Assembly (NCBI RefSeq): GCF_048128805.1
Contig: NC_135998.1
Location: forward strand, 24,949,396 to 25,013,395
Length of the DNA stretch: 64,000 nt
Source of the DNA: Centroberyx gerrardi
Lineage: Eukaryota > Chordata > Actinopteri > Beryciformes > Berycidae
Direction of reading: 5' to 3'
A program made the position numbers and the translations under genes. Below the pieces are notes generated by a model. It did not search any database and was not told where the DNA came from. It saw only the letters and a list, made by a program, of their open reading frames with translations. Shown here one piece after another: positions 57,653 through 64,000 of this stretch (the stretch's first letter is position 1; every line of letters begins with the position of its first letter).

Positions 57653-60146
57653 TGCACGCCACCATGTGGACTGACAACATCAAAACATCTTCCCCTATTG
57701 TGTTGTAGAGTAAGTTTTCTATCTTCTATTTCCAGTTACCACTTTTAAAAGCTTTACCATGCAAAAACATAACCATGTGGTTAGCTAGTCACAGGAAACC
57801 AAAGCACAGGAATGAGATGTTTTTAGCTGACATTTCACTGTAGGCCTGTGTCACTGATAACTGTTCTTTGCCATTGAATTTTTTGCAAACACATAAAAAT
57901 AATTATCTGAAATGCTTATCCATTAAGAATTTGTACCATTTTTGGATTTTTTAAATTTTTTTTATTTGGTAGGATAATATTTGATACACCTAAAAATGGC
58001 AAATTGGGGCTTTACTATCCCTGTATAACCCCTTATAATTAATATATAGCCCTTTATCTATTATTCATTCATCATCAATGCTCTTATGTTAAAATAAACA
58101 GTGATAGTCTCTCAGTTGGAGGGCTAATGCAGAATTATCGCTCCACCTTAAATGTCAAGATTGCCCGACTCCTGGCTTTCACAGACATGATGGGTCGGAC
58201 AGGCATTCCTCTGTTGAAGACCATAGGGAATATTGACTGAAACGGACTGAACTGTGCCAGTGCATAGGTTATTCTGAATGTCTGATAAATTATTTACAGC
58301 TTATTCAAAGCTGAAATTCAATTTTAATCTGCCGTGGCGCAAACACAGACTCAGCTTTTGCCTATAGTGTGTGTTCACTCGTTACGACAAAGTACCTTGA
58401 TCAGTTCTACACTCTGTGATTCGCAGTGTCAGGTCACAAAGCCACTTGGCTCCCACAGTGAGCTGTCTGTGCTTTGAATAGATGTCAAATCATTAAAGCA
58501 CCTTGCCCTCCTATCAAGATGAACACAGCAGCTACTAGAGGTTTTTGAAATCATCAAAGTTTGGAAAGCTAAGACATTGGTTTATGGAATGATACGTCAG
58601 CGGACTTGTAGAATGATCTTACCTGAGTCCATATCATTTGAAAGACTAGATGAAAGAAGAGGTAGGATTCATGACCAGTCATCAATCATCCAATCAATCA
58701 AATCAATCTAAGCTACTGAGGACTACAAACTCCCAAAATAAGGTGCCAGAACCAGTTTCAAATTCATTAACATATCTGCTACGATGTGGGTTGTAAGCAG
58801 CGGTCGAGATTAAATATTCAAACGAACAAATTAATTTTGATGAGCTGCCTGCCAATCTAATAACTATATTATTCCACCATGGTAATTTTTGTTTGGCTTG
58901 AGGTTAATTCGGAAAGACTCCTCGAGATTGTCATGCAGGTGGAGATGAGCATAAACGCTCTAACCTTCTCAAGGCAGAAGTAGCAATATGAATGGTGTAA
59001 AGGACGATATGTATCTTACTGTTTTTTCAGTAAGAAATAAGGAATGGAAAACAAGGCCTTTGAATTTCAGTTTATCACATAAATATTCTAGGGTCATAGA
59101 TCATAAGTCTTAAATAATTACAGTTACTAAAAAGTCTGATTTCCAAAAGGTATACTATACTGCAAATGTATTGAGACAAATACTTTGAAACCCCTATTTA
59201 TCTAGGGAGTTGAGTAAGGACGCATTCATGCCCAGTCCTGCCAGTCTTTTGAGGGAGACTTTACTAACCTTCAGGCTACTACTGCCCGAATGTAAACAAG
59301 AAAACCTTTATGCAGCTCTGTACTAATCAGTGTTATAGAGCACTGAGCAAGAAGTTTTACAAAAAATAACAGTTCACAAGACTTAAATATCTGTTTGTAC
59401 ACAAAGCTTGTATCTGGTTATAACTCCTATTGTTGCTATGTGACTGTTGACTGTTGTTGCGCTCTTTTGATAAGAGATGAAATATTGTTGGCTCATTGCA
59501 AGCTCTCACTGCTGTTGGAAATGCTCAACAGTGAGTCACCAGTAGAGGCTGGTGACTCAAAAAGTTGGGGAGGACAGGACTCAGAACATTCACAGTAAAT
59601 TGTGGGGTAAAATGATCAAAAATAGCCCAAAAATGTATGGCGATTAACTCTACTGTGGTCAAGACTAAAAGACCTATAATACTTTTTAAAGGAAAAAGTC
59701 TAAAAAAATTAAAGAAGCTCACCCTCCCTATTCTCTATGGTCCTGACTCCCCTGATCCTCTCTATTGATAAAAACAAGGAAAAAGAAGCCAGCACATTAA
59801 AGTAAATTTGAATAACCCATTTATTTATTTTTCACAAAATTAATATTTTCTTCTAGACCATTACCTGTTTTGTGTCCACACCAACAGGAATGATAAAAAA
59901 GCATACCAATCTTCAGTTTTTTCTGTTCAAGACAGGTTAAAAGCCCCATAATCTTCCATACTGCACCTAAATTATTTCAGGTAGTGCTCTGAGTTGAGGT
60001 ACTTCTCCCCAATAACTGTCTTTTCAACTGTCCCAACAATGTAACTTTGTGTTTTAAATCAAATGCACTTAATAATATATAACCTATAAAAACACATTTT
60101 AATTTAGAAAACTCAGAAAACGTGTTAAGAAAGCTTGTGTTTTCTT

Positions 60147-60177
<31 letters not shown>

Positions 60178-60288
60178 TCTGATGGTGGAGACAATTAAAT
60201 TAAATTACATTAAAACCTTTAGTGCCACCTACAGGTCATATGCACAGAATATGGACAACATGAATTTGCATATTATTTATATTATTTA

Positions 60289-60930
60289 CCCTCATTCTAC
60301 CGACTGGGGTACCCGCAGACCCCAGAGGTATACTTTTTGTCATATCGCACAGGTGCTTTATTCTATCATTCCAATTTTTCATGACTTTGTCAATCAATTT
60401 GTTCCTAATGACTTCATATCATTGTTTTCTGTTTCTGTTTTAATTAGTGCTTTTTAAAAATACCAATGTATTGAGGTCCTGGGGGACCCCAGTCAAAAGC
60501 ACCAAATTCCGCCTATGCAGTTTTAATAGATGGAACTATTTATTGAGTTCATGTTTGCCATGGGTCCTAATTTAAAGTATCACACACTATCGGGGGGGGG
60601 GGGGGGGGGGGGCACTCTGTCAGTCATTTTGAAGGAGACAGACACAGATGCAGCAGACACAGATTTCCTCATGTGCTCTGTCAACAACCCTAAATACTGC
60701 TCTTCCTAAGGTAGGATGATGTTCAAAGTCAGAAATACAATACATCATTATAATATCATAACTGTAACTTTCCTAAAATAATAATAATCTGTTTTTTTTT
60801 TCAGATTACATTAATTACATAACTAATAATGTTCTGAGAAGAAATAAGTTAACATTTTGCTATGATGGTTGTTTCTTACAGTAGTTTATTCTTGGGGTCC
60901 CCAGGGACCCCAGTCGGTAGTCCTTGTATG
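60289..60930. mobile_element. piggyBac-like non-autonomous element with palindromic ends
   Basis: The left end CCCTCATTCTACCGACTGGG and the complement of the right end (CATACAAGGACTACCGACTG, then GGGTCCC) share the core CTACCGACTGGGGT, about 640 bp apart. Each end is internally palindromic (GGGGTCCCCAGGGACCCC at about 60895-60911), and a third related block lies at 60475-60495. The right side abuts TTAA (60931-60934) and the left side TTTA (60285-60288), suggesting a degraded TTAA duplication. An internal poly-G run is at 60592-60612. Confidence 0.5.
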
Positions 60931-62378
60931 TTAAATATGTTGGTGGGATGAGGATTAAAACCTTGTATAGTGTCCTTGTAGCCAGTCATTGTGGGAATAA
61001 GTCATGCCAGCTAAAGGTCAATGAATGGGTGAGTGTACAACACCTATTATTACTTGACTAAAAATGTATTCTTTTGCATCAAAACTTTGTCATCATACTG
61101 CCTGACCATTCAGCATTTTTCTTGAAGTTATAAACTGCTGTGAAGTAAAGGAAAAAACATTAAGTATTAACAACCAGCTACAACAAAGGAAATAGATAAA
61201 AAAATAAAAAAATAGGCTTGAAAGTAATAGTACATAATAGTTTAGTGAACTACAAGTACACTATCAAATTGAAGTCAAAAGGACTTAGATATTAGACTAA
61301 CAACAAACAAATTCACAAAGCTTCTTTAGTACAATGAGAGTCGTAACAGGTTATCAGTTTAATACAAGGTTAGAAAATATTTGTTTTCAATTGTGTCTTT
61401 AAAGAAGATAGTTTGCTCATTTCCTTTCCAAAGTTTGGGGCCTCACCTAAAACTTGCAACAACTTTTTTTTGCCTAACTTGCCTAAAAATCAAATTTACC
61501 TGACACTAGATTGTACTGTGAGACTGTTACAGATTACAATGTTTTTAACTTAATAGACTTTTTGAAAAAACTGATGGTGTTGACAAAACCTAAGGATGTC
61601 ATTTCAGGTGGCAGAATGTTAGAATAAATACTGTTTAAAATTGACATTCATTGTTTGACATGTTGCACATGCCTCTGTTTCACTCAGTGTATAAAATCAC
61701 AACTTATTTTGTTTTTTACACAGGTCAAAACGGCAATCAATAAAATCCATAATATTTTAAAATTATGATAAAAAATATGGATGTACAAAGTTCCCCCAGT
61801 TTCAACATTTTAATTAAAATTTTCATCATGATTAACAAAATCTCTGTAAGACACATTATGTCCCCGTTCTGTTGGATAAAATAAAGAATGAAATAATATA
61901 ATTGCTGAAAAGGAAGTATATAATAAATGATTCCAGCATATAACATTATCTAGTCTATATCCTGAATAAAGATATACTGTCATGCTTTATATTATCTGTT
62001 GAGTTACATTACAGTCCACCTTATGCTGTCTTATGCAAATACTAAACTATGGTGCATTTAATTGGAGAGTTGCTTGCATACTGTCAGGTGGTGGTTGACT
62101 ATTATTGCTCTCTCCAACAACTGCAAACAGCTATAAGGCTGAAGCTAGGAATAATGAAAGAAATTACCATGGACAACCCAAACAAAGAATCATTCTGACT
62201 AACTTGGTATCCAACTATAAGTTTGACACTCAACATTTCTCAAAAAATTCTTGAAACGCAGAGCCCCTTTGTTATGAATAATACTTTACTGGGAGTTCTG
62301 ATACTGAAGCACCGAATATCATAAATGAAATCTCCATTCACATAATCCAAGGCAGCAAAGGGATGTTGGGACATCACT

Positions 62379-64000
<1,622 letters not shown>

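Larger units (their letters stand above)
55133..62378. other. Intergenic between kank1 and the bromodomain gene
   Basis: No SNF2/helicase exon, no DM-domain (DMRT) exon and no other gene is seen on either strand. It contains the G-rich tract at 57619, poly-A at 60147-60172 and the piggyBac-like element at 60289-60930. Confidence 0.65.

Overview
The window is vertebrate nuclear DNA from a ray-finned (teleost) fish. The evidence is spliced genes with GT-AG introns, AT-rich intergenic DNA, many CT/CA/GT microsatellites, and several teleost-style mobile elements (a tRNA-headed SINE, a Pao-like retroelement relic, TA-flanked MITEs). The species cannot be fixed from sequence alone. There are four protein-coding loci and no rRNA, tRNA, CRISPR or bacterial features.

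Left part, + strand. 1246-21792 is the body of slc4a4 (electrogenic Na+/HCO3- cotransporter NBCe1). It has 23 recognisable coding exons, entered from an upstream part outside the window, and a long 3' UTR to about 24.4 kb. The reading frame closes exactly for both the A/B-type C-terminus (986 residues in the window) and the C-type C-terminus (1003 residues, ending ETSL). The known mammalian alternative splicing sites are visible, plus one additional in-frame candidate exon. 32.1-37.7 kb holds npffr2 (neuropeptide FF receptor 2, 443 residues, three coding exons). Its likely 5' exons lie at about 32.2-33.7 kb. Between these two genes is a decayed Pao-like retrotransposon carrying a nested retroposon.

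Right part, - strand. 55117-48222 is a small gene encoding only the C-terminal, bromodomain-containing part of SMARCA2/BRM (273 residues by my reconstruction). No SNF2 ATPase exons are visible between it and the next gene. 63873-62379 is the 3' end of kank1 (last ankyrin repeats and C-terminus), which runs off the right edge.

Context. In human, SLC4A4 and NPFFR2 are neighbours on 4q13 with GC between them, and KANK1-DMRT1-DMRT3-DMRT2-SMARCA2 is a block on 9p24. Here GC is missing, the DMRT genes are missing, and SMARCA2 is reduced to its C-terminal module in the same orientation behind kank1. The simplest reading is a duplicated (ohnologous) copy of the DMRT region that lost its DMRT genes and the BRM ATPase but kept a short bromodomain transcript unit. 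That gene is the strongest candidate for something undescribed. The gene products (ion transport, GPCR signalling, chromatin reading, cytoskeletal scaffold) are not obviously connected in function; the arrangement is synteny, not an operon-like unit.
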